The notes under the pieces were generated by a model that ran no database searches, was not told where the DNA came from, and was given only the letters and a program-made list of their open reading frames with translations. 64,000 nt of DNA from Paracamarosporium sp. OC-R06-R3 (taxonomy: Eukaryota; Ascomycota; Dothideomycetes; Pleosporales; Didymosphaeriaceae): the NCBI GenBank assembly GCA_019828545.1, contig JACVRA010000150.1:124001-188000 (forward strand), given 5' to 3'. Of the stretch, positions 12,286-24,753 are shown piece by piece. The translations under genes and the position numbers were made by a program. Position 1 is the first letter of the stretch, and each line of letters starts with the position of its first letter.

Positions 12286-14585
12286 TCAATGGTCATAGCC
12301 AGCTCCTCTTTGCCATGGGCTGGAGTTGTTCGCTGACCTGTACTGCGCTTCGCTCCTCAGGCTAGCCGTTCGTCCGTACCCGTTCGATGGCACCGATGGT
12401 ACTGGGCTGGGGCTCTTGTAGTACGACGGTGGCATCTGTGAGGGCACAGATGTGTTTGACGCGTAAGGCGACGGGCCCGTCGGGTTGACCGGGCTTCGCG
12501 GCGGAGCAGGCTGGTAGTGCTCTGTAAAACCGCCTTCTTTGTTGGCCAGCTGCCGTTGCTGTTCGGCAGAGCTAATGGACAAGGCGTCGTCATCGTCGTC
12601 AATGCGCGCGTGCGTTCCCTTGCCCTCACCACGAGCCGTTGCACCAAGAGCGTCGAGCTCGGTAGTAAGCTGCGTCTGGGACTTGATGAAGGATCCTCGG
12701 TCGTCCCGCATGGGTTGATAGCGTGTGTCGGGGTTCTTGGTGAAGATGGCGAAGCCAGACGAGACAAGAACCATGAGAAGCAAAACGAGGGCAAACACGG
12801 CATTATAGATGAAGAAAATGACACCCATGACACCGGTTACGATGGCCTGTGTGCGTTAGCTTAGACAGTCATATACCAAGCGTTCTAACTTACCGGCTGC
12901 TTGAAAACTTCGGTGAATACCAAGAGGAAGATGGCGCTGAGGAAGTTGACGGCTGCAATGGCGATGTTGAAGCCGTTGGTCTTCTTGTCCATGTACGGGC
13001 GCATGACAGACACTCCAATGAGGAGTGCCGCCTCGATGATCACAAGGGCAATGGCTTGTGTGGTGCCGCTGCTCTGGGCGAAGCCAATGAACATGGCTTT
13101 AATAAGAGTGTACGCCAGGATCGGAATGATGAAGAAGTACATGGCAGCCTTGAACTGGACATAAAGGAAGCCCCACTTGTTGAGAGCAACAGGGTCCGAG
13201 TACAGGATGTAAGCGGGGTTCTTGTGCATGACAATTGATCGCTGAGCAATGCGGACCACCTTGGACGATGCCCAACCAAGGATCCCGATCATGGTGACTA
13301 TGGTAAAGACAGCAAGGACGACCTCGCCAGCCGAGTCGCGCTTGGTCAGTTCCCAGAAGCCAAGCACCATCATTTGGGGGAAGCCGATGAGAATGACACG
13401 GAACAAGATTCCCTTGAGAACTGTACGCCAGCCATTGCGGAAGTCGGTGAACTGATCATTCTTCATCTTTCCAGCCTTGACCAGTGCCTCGCAGATGTAC
13501 TTGAAGGCAATGACACCAATAACGACGAAGATGACGAAGATGACGAAGAAGGTGTAGCCGGTAAAGAAGATGTTGGTGGGTTCGATCTTAGCCTTGAAAC
13601 CAACTCGTTCAATACCGTGGAGGACGACATTGGTTGAGTGCTGAGCATTGGTAGAATCGGCGTTGCTGCGAGGTCGGATGACTGCCACGGCATTGTTGAG
13701 GCTGTAGACAGCACGCTTCGTCATAGGAAGCGTGTCGAGTCCGCGCTTGATTTTCTTTTGTACTTCAACCGAAATGTAAGCCAGCTGCTTCAAGTAGGTC
13801 GTAGGTGTGCCTCCGGTTGCACGCTGGTACCAAGTAGCCATCCTTTGCAGGAAACCAACGCGGATGATGCCCATGCTCCACTGGAAGTTCTGCGTCCAGG
13901 CAGCAACGATTGGCGGAAGCGGTACGGCGCACATGCCGAGGAAAGCCTGGGCCTGGAAGTAACCGAAGAGCGACATGGCGTTTGCGGCGACGTGGGCGGC
14001 CGTGTTCGAGTGTCCCAGTCCAGAGGTGATGGCAGACGCTACGAGACCGATACCCGCAATGACAGCGGTGACCCAGGCGACGGCTTTCTGGTCGACGGAG
14101 TGACCATTTGACAGTTCTGCCTCGACACAGCCAATCTGGTCTCCACTGGACTGGTCGGTGACCTTGATGCGCACGACGGCGTCGAGATCGGGGATGGTGT
14201 AGGCGACGCCGGGGATCTTGCTCATGATGTCGGGTGAAATGTCGATGTTCGATTTGACCTTGATGTTACCGGCGTTCATGGGGCACATGCCCTCGATGTT
14301 GTTCTTGGGGTCGCAAGGGTTCAGGTCCTGCTTCATGGCCGAGTAGCCGTAGACGAGCAGCTCCATCTCGGCGTTGACCTTGCCGGAGACGGTGGAGACG
14401 AACTGGATGTCGAAGTCCAGACTGCGGTTGTTTGGGGTGAAGGCGACATTGAAGAGCGTGGCCGAGATGCTCGTGTTGGACTGGCACGGGTTCAGCGACC
14501 GCGACTCGATCTTGCGGTTGTCGGCGTGGGCGAAGGGCAGGGCTGCCGCCAGCAGCAGCAGCGCCTTGGGGAGCGACGGGAGCAT
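12286..14585 (-). CDS. TRP-like channel / flavin carrier (FLC) family protein
   Basis: Two exons, 14585-12894 and 12846-12286, with a 47-nt phase-0 intron, give 750 aa. Residues 1-21 form a signal peptide (cleavage after AHA). Residues ~22-165 are an ML-like luminal domain with conserved cysteines (LNPC, LNPCDPKN, GMCPMN, IGCVEAE). From ~170 onward there are about nine to ten hydrophobic segments of the TRP/PKD2-like core. The last ~150 residues are a cytosolic Ser/Pro-rich tail. The architecture and length match fungal FLC proteins (yeast Flc1-3), implicated in ER FAD transport, calcium homeostasis and cell-wall integrity. Which FLC paralogue it is cannot be said. Confidence 0.9.
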
Positions 14586-16814
14586 GGTGGGAGCGCAGGG
14601 CGGTGTGGTTGCGGAGGGTGGTGGTGGATGGGCGGTGGATGGGCCGGGCGGGCCGTTCAGGAAGGGGTGGGAGCGAGAGCCAAACCAGCGGCGGTGGATG
14701 AGCGAGCGTGGAGGGGGTAGGCGTGTGCCGTGTGCGAGGCGGGCGAGGTTGGAGCGAAGTGAACGAGTGGCAGGGTCGTGACGTTATGAGGTAGGGAGCG
14801 TGGAGAGTGTCAAGTGCAGGAAACCGGGCAGGCGCGCAAGCGGGAGAAGGCGGGCCCGGGGCGCGGCGCTAACGAAGGGGTTGGATGCGAGGCGCAAACG
14901 ACGGTGGCGGGCTGCGATCGGCCTCTTCGCAGCGTTCCTGGACAAAGAGAGTGGAATTCTTTTTGATGCGCTTGGTGTTGGGAGCCTGAAGAATAAGAGC
15001 AGCAGCGCGAGGATCCTGGCGGAATCAGCGCGGACGCCGCTGGAGGCCGTCTCACAATAGGGGGGCGAGACGGGCAAAGTCACATGTGGTGCTAAATCTG
15101 TACACGCGGCTCTGGGAGAAGGCGCGATGGAGGCACATTCAAAGTGGACACTGCACACTACACATTACACACTGCATGCTTGCGGCTTCACTGCCCACCG
15201 CCGCAGCAGAAATGGATGCAATCGAAGCCCCCGTCGCCGCCGCCATTGCACCTGGATACCCCCCAAAACAGCCTGTGTCTGTTGTTGTGCTCCCTCGCCC
15301 ATGGCTGCATGCGGAAACGCGGCGGTGGAGCCAGGTGCTCCGCCACAGTGCATCACATCCGCCGCCGCCAGGCACAGACAGCCCAGCGAGCCAATTTGCT
15401 CATTCAGCGCCCAGCCAATTGTCCACTGGCCCAAAGCAGCTGCCCGCCCGGGCACTGCGTGCATGCCCGCCCGCCGACCTATCGCAGCCCTGTCTTCATC
15501 GACTGTCCAGCCTGGCTGGCCTCAGCGCCGCGACTGAACAGTCCATTGTACGCCGCTCCCCCGAGCTTCTCTTCTCGTCGCGCTGCAAAATACGAGCGGC
15601 AAGCCCTCGTCCCCGAATTTCCGCCACAGGCACCACGCTGCGGCGCCCTGGGTTTGCGACGCTGCCACTCAATAGAACGAGGCGACAAGGGCCAATCGCG
15701 CCGCCCACCTGCGACTTGGCCCGCTACAAGTACGTCTCATCGACATTGAACATCCCTCTTGCCTGTCCGCCGCGTCATAGTCTTCATGCGCTCTAGCGAC
15801 ACCCAACGGCGTCAACCCAACTATTCCATCGCGACGTGAACTCATGGCGAATCGCGAGCTCGGACGGTGCTCAAGGCTTTCTCGCCAGTACGAATATTCA
15901 TGAAATGCAAAGGACGCTGCTACCCCACATCAGCATTTGCCTCGTGCTGAACTCCCAGAGATCAAACAGGCCGCGTACCAGTGCCCCATGATTGATCGCC
16001 ATACCTCCATCTCCATCTCCACTACACGGCGGCTCAACATCGCGGCCCTCTGCTCCAAACTCTGAACCTGTCATCGCTCACCTGTCTCACAGCTCATCGA
16101 GCACGTCAAGTGGAGCGTGCGTGCGTGCTACCTTCTTTACCCGACCCACAGTGCACAGCCTCCAACTCCATTTTTCATACAACAACCGTCTTCTGCCAAC
16201 AATCACCAAGCCCTGACTTCGTTGCCCAGATGCTGCGCTGAAGATCGCCATTTTCCTCGGAATGCTCTCTGACCAATTCTCGACATCAGCACACCGACAT
16301 GCACAGTGTGCGAGCAACGAGATGCCATTGCAAACATCTGCAGGTCCAAAGGCGTAAATGATGTTCAGGGACTGCGAATCCCCGATCTGCGTCTGTCCCG
16401 AAGCCCGCACCTCCGTATCACTCCCTCCCGTGCCCTCTAGCTTCATCTGGTAGTTTTCAACATACGCGTACTGGACTCTGGCTGCGGAGTTAGATTGCGC
16501 GTCTGAAACACTCGCCTGTGATCGACTGTGGGTAGGCAATAGTTCGCACTAATTAAATCTGCCGTGTTTCCTATTCGTATCCCCACCAGACGGCAACCTC
16601 TTTGCCTGGCTGAGTGCCATATCCAGAGTGCATCGGACACTTGGGTGCTCACAAGGTTGCTGACTGCTTCATAATCACGCATAATCCATCTTACATTCAG
16701 GACTTGGAGTTTGTCCTCGCTCACATACACACTCGATGCAACTTGCGCAAAATAGATATCATCATTAATTTGAACCTTCAGGCTACTGCTACACTCGTTG
16801 CTCATGCTCTACTA
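14586..16814. other. Long intergenic region, partly GC-rich
   Basis: About 2.2 kb upstream of the FLC gene and 3' of the ADH gene. The open frames at 15086-15796 and 15144-15749 overlap each other in different frames and have shuffled Pro/Arg/Ser composition. The minus frame 16443-16805 looks more protein-like but cannot be attached to a known family (see findings). The segment next to 14586 is the FLC promoter. Confidence 0.45.
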
Positions 16815-17860
16815 TTACTGCGGAATCAAGACACCTCTGTACCTCATTTTACCATCGCGCAACGTGTCCATGGCGTCCTCAATGCCGCCTTCCGTCATCG
16901 GAAACTCCATGATGATTGGCTTGACCTTGTGTTGTGCGGCGAACGCCAACATTTGGCGATGGACAGCTCGAGCGGAAACGGCGACACCCTGAACACGGTA
17001 CCCACCAAGAATCAGCGGCATCTGCGGGATGGAGAAGTCGCCTTCCGATACAGTGAGCGGGATGATGGTCGCAGTAGGTGCAAGAGCAGGAACCACAACC
17101 TTCCAATCTGTGGTCTTGTTAGTCTAGGCCGCGCTCTCCATTGTCGAGGCAACTTACCGGGCATGATACTGGTTGTGACGACCAGCGCATCAATCTTCCT
17201 TCCCACATCAATCTCGCTCTTCCCCTTCATCGCAATGAAATCCTTGGCTCCCAGCCTGTGCGCCTCATCCTTCTTGCTGTCGGTTCCGCTCAACACCACG
17301 ACATCGCACCCCATCTTGCTCGCAAACTGGATCGCCAAGTGGCCCAACCCACCAACACCCATGATGCCCACCCGATCCGTGCTCTTGACACCCGTCGCCC
17401 TCAGCGCATTGAACACTGTCGCACCACCACACATTAACGGTGCAGCCTCCACGTCGCTAAGCTCATCCGGGATCCTGAACAAGAACGCCTCGCGCCAGAC
17501 TCCGTGCGAGGCAAAGCTGCCTTGGTCGGTGTCTGCGTCTCCATACATCTTGCTGTCAGGACAATATTGCTCTCTTCCAGTCAAGCAATATTCGCACTTG
17601 CCGCAAGAGTCATGCTCATAGCCCCAGCCTACGCGGTCACCCTTCTTGAGGGAGGAGACAGCGGGCCCGACGGCTTCGACGACACCGGCACCTTCATGTC
17701 CAAGTGCTATGCCGCTATGCCGCTGGTGCTCGTCTGTGCCGCAGACTCCTGAGGCGGTCACTTTGACGAGCACTTGATCGCCTTGAAGATCGGGGCGCGT
17801 CGTTTCCGCCTTGACAATCTTGCCGGAATCGGACCCTTTGAAGACGGTGAAGGAGGGCAT
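16815..17860 (-). CDS. Zinc-containing alcohol dehydrogenase (MDR family)
   Basis: Cytosolic NAD(P)-dependent oxidoreductase of the medium-chain zinc ADH family, 331 aa. Exons 17860-17158 and 17107-16815 are joined across a 50-nt intron. The catalytic zinc site is visible as Cys40 (GVCGTDEH) and the GHE motif (His54, Glu55). The structural zinc lobe has Cys86, 89, 92 and 100. The Rossmann nucleotide fold shows GVGGLG at 168-173. The C-terminal part ends with DTLRDGKMRYRGVLIP, as in bacterial/fungal NADP ADHs of the YahK/AdhA kind. Residues after Cys40 are a little shorter than usual. Substrate (aliphatic or aromatic alcohol/aldehyde) is not determinable. A TATA-like box lies about 130 nt upstream of the ATG, which suits an inducible gene. 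Confidence 0.9.
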
Positions 17861-19355
17861 CTTATTAGACGTTCTCGATTAAGTTCGATTATGAACACGA
17901 TTCAAAAGTACTGTGCTAAAGAATTTAGGTTGTGAAAGAGCTGGGGTACTGTATGCGAAGATGGAACTGGTTGTGACGACAAAGGAAACCTCTTATATAC
18001 AGCAGCAACGACCGGAGCCGCAACTATCATCATGTATCCACGACATCAAGAGTGGCCACGCCGTCGCCTGAACTCGCTTGGTTCTCGCGCATCTGAAGCA
18101 TCTCACAAATATGACGTCGTCCGTTAGTAATCTGCAAGGCAATCCTATCCACCAGTCACCGTTCTCTACCGACAAACGTCTGGTGTATCGGGCGCCGCTA
18201 GCGTCTTTGTCTCTCTCGAAAGTTCGATACCAAAGTCTGGGTGTGGTGGTGATATGGACGAATCGTCATAAGCCCGGTTTACATGCGCATTGTGAGTGGC
18301 TACATCGTGTGTCCGGAGTAGGTAATTTAGTTTCTCTATTTATACTCCAAGTTGAGAAGGTAATAATGCAGCGCATTTCACCAATGCGCAAGCAAAATAG
18401 AGGGATCAGTTCGATCGATGCAGACTGCATCTCTCCGCACTTGGCTAGCTTTCATCCTCTTCCAGCGACGTGCAAGGGAACGACGGCCAACATCGGCCAA
18501 TGATCCTTTGATTAGCCTTAGAAATCGTACAGCGAGGCGCAATGTGCATTGCTCCTAACTTTCCATGCATAGAACTGATAGGGTTTACATATCAAGTTGT
18601 ATGTATGTAAGCCGTTTTGCACCGCATGCTCCGGAGTTAAACTCCGCTTTTCCCCTCAACCCCCGCGTGTCGCGCATTATCGTGCACGGATCTATCCCCG
18701 GTTGCCTCCTGCGGTGCAAGGTGATTACCCATCGGATTAATATCGTGCTCCTGCAATTGTACCTGTTACACTCGAAGGTTCTTGCGCTCGCGGCACGTAG
18801 TAATCATCTGTTGGACTTTGTCAGCCGAGCACTGCAGATACGAATCCAGAAGTAACACAGTGCCGGAAAGAGACAAGCGGGAACATTAAAAAACTTCTAA
18901 ACATCGACGTCATGAACGACAAGCCAAAATCACTCTGACTTCTGAACCCGCGGAGCAAATCCTATTAGTTAGCGGAACCTACAGTTCCAAAGAGTAGGTG
19001 CCGAGAAGGCCGCGACACACCTAATCACAATCTCTCGCTTGTTGGAAAATACGACTGATCCAATCAAACCTGAGTGGCAGATAACGTCTACCAGCACGCA
19101 TGCATACTGCAGTGTTTATTGCAATAGAATACTTCGTACGCGTCGTGGAGTGACCCCCGGCTGTGATATGTGTGCTTGTATCAACACTAATCTCATACAA
19201 GACCAGTATGATTATATACCAACATGGAGCGAAAAGTCTTTTGGTTCTGGTTGTCCGATGCGTGGAAGAAAAGCGTCCAGCTATTTCAAGGGAAACTCCC
19301 ACAGGACAGTGAAACAACAATATAAAAAGGTCTTGATACTAAGCCTTCGATGTGG
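17861..19355. other. Intergenic
   Basis: Apart from the ADH promoter no gene is supported. Open frames at 18078-18503 and 18565-18855 have no family signal. Confidence 0.5.
17992..17999 (-). promoter_or_regulatory. TATA box of the ADH gene
   Basis: On the minus strand the sequence reads TATATAAG about 130 nt upstream of the ADH start at 17860. This distance and match fit a fungal TATA element. Confidence 0.5.
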
Positions 19356-20137
19356 CTATACCTTCGCCTCCCACACTTCTACCAACGCAGCTATTAGCTC
19401 CTTCGTAACCTCAACTCCAACATCCACCTCGCCCTGTCCATTCAACTGTGGAACGTGCAAGAACACAACGTTCCTAGCCCCACCCCGCTTCTGCATTTCC
19501 ACCAGACTCGAGAAATAAATCAAACCACACACATACGTCCCAACATCATCACTTAACCTCACATCCACTCTTCTCTTCTCCTGCTTCGACTTCCCCGCCC
19601 CCTTGCCTTTCAACGCGCCTTCTCCCTTTGACAAAAAGTGGAGGTGAGCACAAGCACTTTGCCATGCGGACACCGCAGAGTCCAGATCAAGCGAAGTAGC
19701 CAGCGACGCCGGCGCCTTGCCAAATAGTTTCTTGTTCTCAGCTCGCGTGACGACCTTGCGGTCGATGTCGGGTATGTCGTGGTATCCTTCCTTGAGGGCG
19801 CTCTGCTCGACGGCGAAGTAGTCCCTGTCGACGGCAAGGCCTATATGCACGACGATATCCGGGTTGTGCTTTTTGATTAGACGGGAGGATTCTGTGAGGA
19901 GCTTGTGGTATGCTGCGGGTGTTGGGTCGTCTGGGGCTATGACTTGGATGGTGGTGCTGTTTGTGGATGAGAGGGTGTTTGGGAGGTTCTTGGCGATTTC
20001 CCAGGAGGGGTTGGTGGTTATGTCGAGGAAGGGCTGGGGGATTAGTTTGCGCTGGGTGTCGAGGGGTGGGTTGGGTAACGTACGCCGAACCCGGTGACGA
20101 GGACTTTAACGTTTGCATTTTCAGGTGAGGGCGGCAT
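19356..20137 (-). CDS. Pyroglutamyl peptidase type I (peptidase C15)
   Basis: Cytosolic cysteine peptidase that removes N-terminal pyroglutamate from peptides, 243 aa. Exons 20137-20084 and 20033-19356 are split by a 50-nt intron directly inside the family's GFGPF motif; splicing restores VLVTGFGPF at residues 12-20 and NPSWEIAKNLP at 27-37. The catalytic triad aligns as Glu94 (FAVEQSA), Cys187 (VGTYVCGLIYF) and His211 (VVFLHVPQL). A charged Lys/Gly-rich insert (about 153-173) before the Cys motif makes it longer than the ~215-aa bacterial enzymes, as is common in fungi. The start at 20137 is the only Met in frame before GFG. Confidence 0.9.
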
Positions 20138-21850
20138 TTCAAGTGATTGGTTGCTTCTGATGTGGGAGATGTTATCGTTATTTAAGATGCATGGTTGGAG
20201 GTAAGTGGTTCGTCTGACTCATTCGCATCGCACGGAGGGTATTTTCGCCCCCACGAAGTCATTTCAACAGTACAAACGTAGACACGAAGCGTTTCCTGAA
20301 ACACTTTAACATAGCATTTTCCGCAGCTCTTGGTTGGAAAGATTGCGCAATGTTCCACACGTCATGACTTGGTATGATGCTGACTTGGTCTCAGGACTAG
20401 ATTCCTAGTACAGCTAGACTCATGTTTTTATTACTCTCAGAGAAGCCCTTTCACTTGCTTAGCATATCGAAATCTCGCAACTGAATGTAGAGATGATACC
20501 GATCAATATAAACGAACCATGAAGCTTGTAATGGATGACAATTGGACTATGCATTCCAATGTCGCTTCTAGTAGAATTTCTCTTTTAATTTATCATCGCG
20601 AGTTCTAGCGCTCGAAAAATGGTCATTTGGAGGCGCCTGGTCATCATTCTGGGTGACAAGTCAGTAATGCAATTTATGATGCATGCTCACCAACGCCTCA
20701 TTCCTAGCGTTTTCAATCACCTGAGACTTGTATTTACTGACTTCTAGCTGCCCATGATCTGGTGGTAATGACATACACGTCGCTCGCTCACGGTGATGTG
20801 TTATGGGTCATCCACTATGTAGGTAATGTTGCGTTTTGTCTCCTGTTTTAAGCATGATGAAAACGTTTTGTTTTTCTAAGGACAAACCAAGTTAATAGAG
20901 TTCCCCGAGAACGCTGTATCGTTTCCTGGTACAATATGCTTCTGGTTGTCACATCTAGGGTAACACAATTCCTGAGTTGACCACTGTGATTGGTGGAATC
21001 ATGATTAATCAGCGACAGTTCTGTCGCTCGAGTTTCTCAAGGGCAATTCTCAATCCTGTCTTTTCAGTGTCTATGTATCCATTGACGCAACAATGAACAG
21101 CTTCAGCCCATTCATAGTTCTGTACTCGTGTTACATTGACGCAACCCATCTTGGGCCGATAATGACATTTGCGCTCTTCATAATCTCGCGGCAAAATTAG
21201 CGCCGAGTTAGTGGTCCTCGCCAATCATCGCAATTTGTCTACCAACGCTGCAACTCTCACACATCAATCACAGCGTTAAACGTTCTGATTCGTCATCATC
21301 GCGCGCCTGTCTGCCTCGCAGTATCTATGATCTATCAACTGAGAGTGGCTTAGCTGCTACTCAGCCGTTTGCATGAGTGAGTGAAGTCTGAACGGTCAAG
21401 TAGCGAGCACCGTTGTCCTATCCGTTGTTTATACATTCGAAACTATTAATACATGTAAAAGCTTTCTTTCTTACTCATCATGCTAGCTCTTGTGTTTTGA
21501 CTTCCTCATGATAAAGAACAAACGACAAACCTACCAAGCTGCATGAAGCGGCGAAGTTTCCGCTGGTTACAGAGTATAATTGCATTCTATTAACCCTTCT
21601 AGTGTGAAGATGGCTGCTACTCATCGGTATAAGTGTGGGTAAGGTAAATGGACTGTTGCGTGACCAGGGTCGAAGTAGCGAAGTGCAACTACGCCGCGAG
21701 CATGCATACCTCGACTGATCCGTACGGCAAGGCTTTCTCCAAACCCACCCGATCCACCATCCAGAATTGCACTAGTTCTCGTACTACTTAATTCTCATAA
21801 AACTCGCACAATCCTGAGGCCGTCTAATCTCTGCTTGCCTCATCCTCAAA
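20138..21850. other. Long AT-leaning intergenic region
   Basis: About 1.7 kb without a supportable gene. A 71-aa cysteine-bearing open frame on the minus strand at 21009-21224 is described under findings. The sequence marks the left edge of the accessory part of the window. Confidence 0.5.
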
Positions 21851-24753
21851 ATGAGCTTCGGACTTTGTATTAGTACTCTACAAGAATTACAACCTACCTC
21901 TAAAAGTCATTCAAGAATTCTGTTGCATTCATCTGAGCCACCTAGATCACCGCTGGTTACGTCGAATTTATGCGAAGCATTAGAGAGTAATGGACGTCAG
22001 TGTCAGCAATCTCTACCCCGCGAAGAGGAGACATGGTGCAGAAGACACGCCGCCGAGCTCAAAGACTTCCAAGCTAAATGGGATCGAGCCTTTAAAGATG
22101 CTAAAAGAGTCGGAGCAGATACTCCAGATGCCGCTAGACAGAAGATCTTGAAGCTCCGACAAGCGATGGATATCAGACGCCAAATCCGAGAAAGGTTCTA
22201 TTCCCGCGGTGGAGACACGTCGGACTTTATCAACTGGATCACAACTCTAGAGAAGGATATGAGGACACTTGCCGACTCTATTCTGAGTATGTTTCAGGGA
22301 TGTATCGTATTTATATCACACTGACCTTGATTAGTGCTAAATCTAAATCGTGGCCCAACGCCGGAAACTCCAAGTACGTGCAACTGGAACGCGCTTGATG
22401 TGGATATCACCGGCGCGAATACGGCTCTACTGATGTACCTTTGCTGACTTTTCCTAATCGCAGGTAGATCACCGAATCCAAATAAGCAAGGTTCTGAAAG
22501 AATTATGATCTTACAGTCGCCTCTTTCTCCACGAATACCGATCACTTCACTTCATAACATGCCTGATGATGGAACTATACTCATATTGAAGCACTTTTAC
22601 AGTGATTTGTGCGTAGAGGGAGTCCAACGTTTGTATAGCATCGTTCCGGATTTGAATGATTCTGGCAAGCATTTGGGGTCGCCAGCGCTGGAACCGAGGA
22701 ACGATAGTGGAACGGACATTATCCGGTCGTGGTTCCGCATCATGATCCTCAACAATGGTGACGCTGAGGTCTTAGAGCACGCTGTTAGATCTCGATCTAT
22801 TAGCGAGTTTTTGTCCGGTTGCCATGCTAGTCAACTGGAGACCTACTGTGATTTCTTCGAAAAGGCATGGCGGCCACACGCTCTTCAATATCTGCGGGTT
22901 GCCATATGTGCGCAAGCATCGACCGGAGTTGATATAAAACAGATCGGGTTGCTTGGGGGGATGATACCGAGTACGACAGTAGGTCTGAAAATGACCAAGG
23001 CATGTTGGGATATCCTGTAGGTCTTTTCTCACAGGCACCTTGCCATTACTGACAGGCATTAGCTATCACTGGTTTCCCATGCTGTTAACACCGTGGACGC
23101 TGGCAAGCATCTGCTCCAACTTCGAAGACTATACCACCATTTGCAAGCTGCTGATGCTTGGGCTGTACCGAGACTACTGGTTTGACCCAACAAGCATTCT
23201 CACTGAATGCGTTGCAGGCGTCTATTTCAGCTTCGTACCATCAAGCAAAGGATCCCTGGCCGCCAGTGGCATAAGGCTTTTGAATGATACAATTGTGCAG
23301 ACGCAATCACGGAACTATGTATGCGGTCAAATGGCACTAGGAGATCCACTAACGCAGGACTTCCTCAGCGAGCTGCAAAAGAGAACGGAGAGACTTCTTC
23401 TTGTGGTTTATGAGGGCACAAAAGCCGATGCAACAGTGCACCCTACCGAAGGCGAATTGTTCATCAAGCGCCATCGATTAGCTCATTCGCGCGACGAGCT
23501 TGAAATCGCTGAATGGACCACTGACGTATCTTTAGAAGACATCAAGAACGACTTGCGATTCCGGAAAAACTCCATGTACGACCCGATAGTGGTAGATTCG
23601 TGGCAGTTCATTATTATCGATCGAGATGTCGGTCTGCCATTTGAGCTGTTCAATATCATCGAAGATATTCTTTTAATGCTTGTTGATGATCCATCTCCAA
23701 GGGAGATGGTTAGAAGAATCGTCGAAGAGATGATACCTCCTGCCGCACAAGACATCTTCTTTGAGAACATGAACATCGACAGCTCTGTTGGTCTTCGCTT
23801 TCCTTCGCCAGCAGAAGTACAATACGAGGGTAACCGACAGAGGAGCTACGAACCAGACCGCCAGATACTGTTAGCACATCAGGTAAAGATGTTGAATGAT
23901 GGTAGGTCAAGAGACGCAAATCGCTTCATTCGGCGCGTTGTCGATGACATGGAGCGCTGTGGTATCATCAGCCTTGCAACAGAGTATGAACCACCTCAGA
24001 CGCGACCAGTGATTATCCAAGGTGTCGATGGTGCCTTAGACTTGTATTTTCCATACGAATTTGGAGGCCTTTCCCCCGACGCTGAGCTCACGCCAAATTT
24101 ATCACTACCACGAAAATCCTGCTTAGTCGACTTCGTTAAGCATTTCAAAGACCAACATCCGGAAGGTATTATGGCGAAAGGTAGCTTCTTGACACATTAC
24201 TGCGCATGGCCAATGCCAGCAATCAAGAGGATGGGTAAAAGCAGACTTAATTTCGGAACATGGGAGGGTCATGTGTACCATTGGAACGTAATGCGTAAGT
24301 ATCTTTCTTAGTTTCCCTTCTATGGATGAACAAGTCCCCTCGCAGCTAGGTCAGTCGTGTGAAAGCTTGTTGCCTATTAAGCTACCTCAGAACGATAGTC
24401 TTCGATTCCTTGCTGTGGGACTGTATAAGACCAGCCCTCCAAGACGTGTATCATCCGGTTGCTCTTAGACTGACATACGTATCCTAGCATTTGATCGTCC
24501 GTGGTCATCGCACGCATGGCAATACTACGTCCAACATTACATCAACTCCAAATATCCTTTCGTCATGTTTTATTTAACGACTTTCGTTATCTGTGCTACC
24601 GACAGGGAGGATGCCGAGAAAAAGGCGGGTGAGCTGTTCGAAGAGACTGAGAGGAGAGGCTGGAAAATCATCTTACCAAACGTAAGAGATTGGAGGACAA
24701 ATATAAACGAGTTAAGGCTCGACAAGCTCTTCAGTGGTGTGGGACCTATGTAG
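21851..24753 (+). CDS. Orphan protein with Cys/His zinc-knuckle-like N-terminus
   Basis: Hand-built five-exon model of 841 aa: 21851-22286, 22335-22373, 22464-23016, 23063-24294 and 24488-24753, all phases consistent. I do not recognise the full protein. Near residues 42-69 there is C-x9-C-x11-C-x2-H (LCEALESNGRQC ... WCRRHA). This spacing and the Ala/Gly positions resemble the small DUF5763-like zinc knuckle. A Lys/Arg-rich helical stretch follows. The remaining ~650 residues are globular, with no membrane span, and end in a compact domain (FDRPWSSHAWQYYVQHY ... VICATDREDAEKKAGELFEE). The 193-nt last intron is long for this genome and could hide a small extra exon at about 24355-24449. It may be a lineage-specific family; function unknown. 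Confidence 0.65.

Noticed and set aside
15086..15796. 236-aa and 201-aa overlapping plus-strand frames
   Set aside because: Two frames open over the same GC-rich DNA with Pro/Arg/Ser-biased text and no motif; typical chance frames.
16614..17621. 335-aa plus-strand open frame
   Set aside because: Runs antisense through both ADH exons and the intron; the minus strand has clear zinc-ADH motifs.
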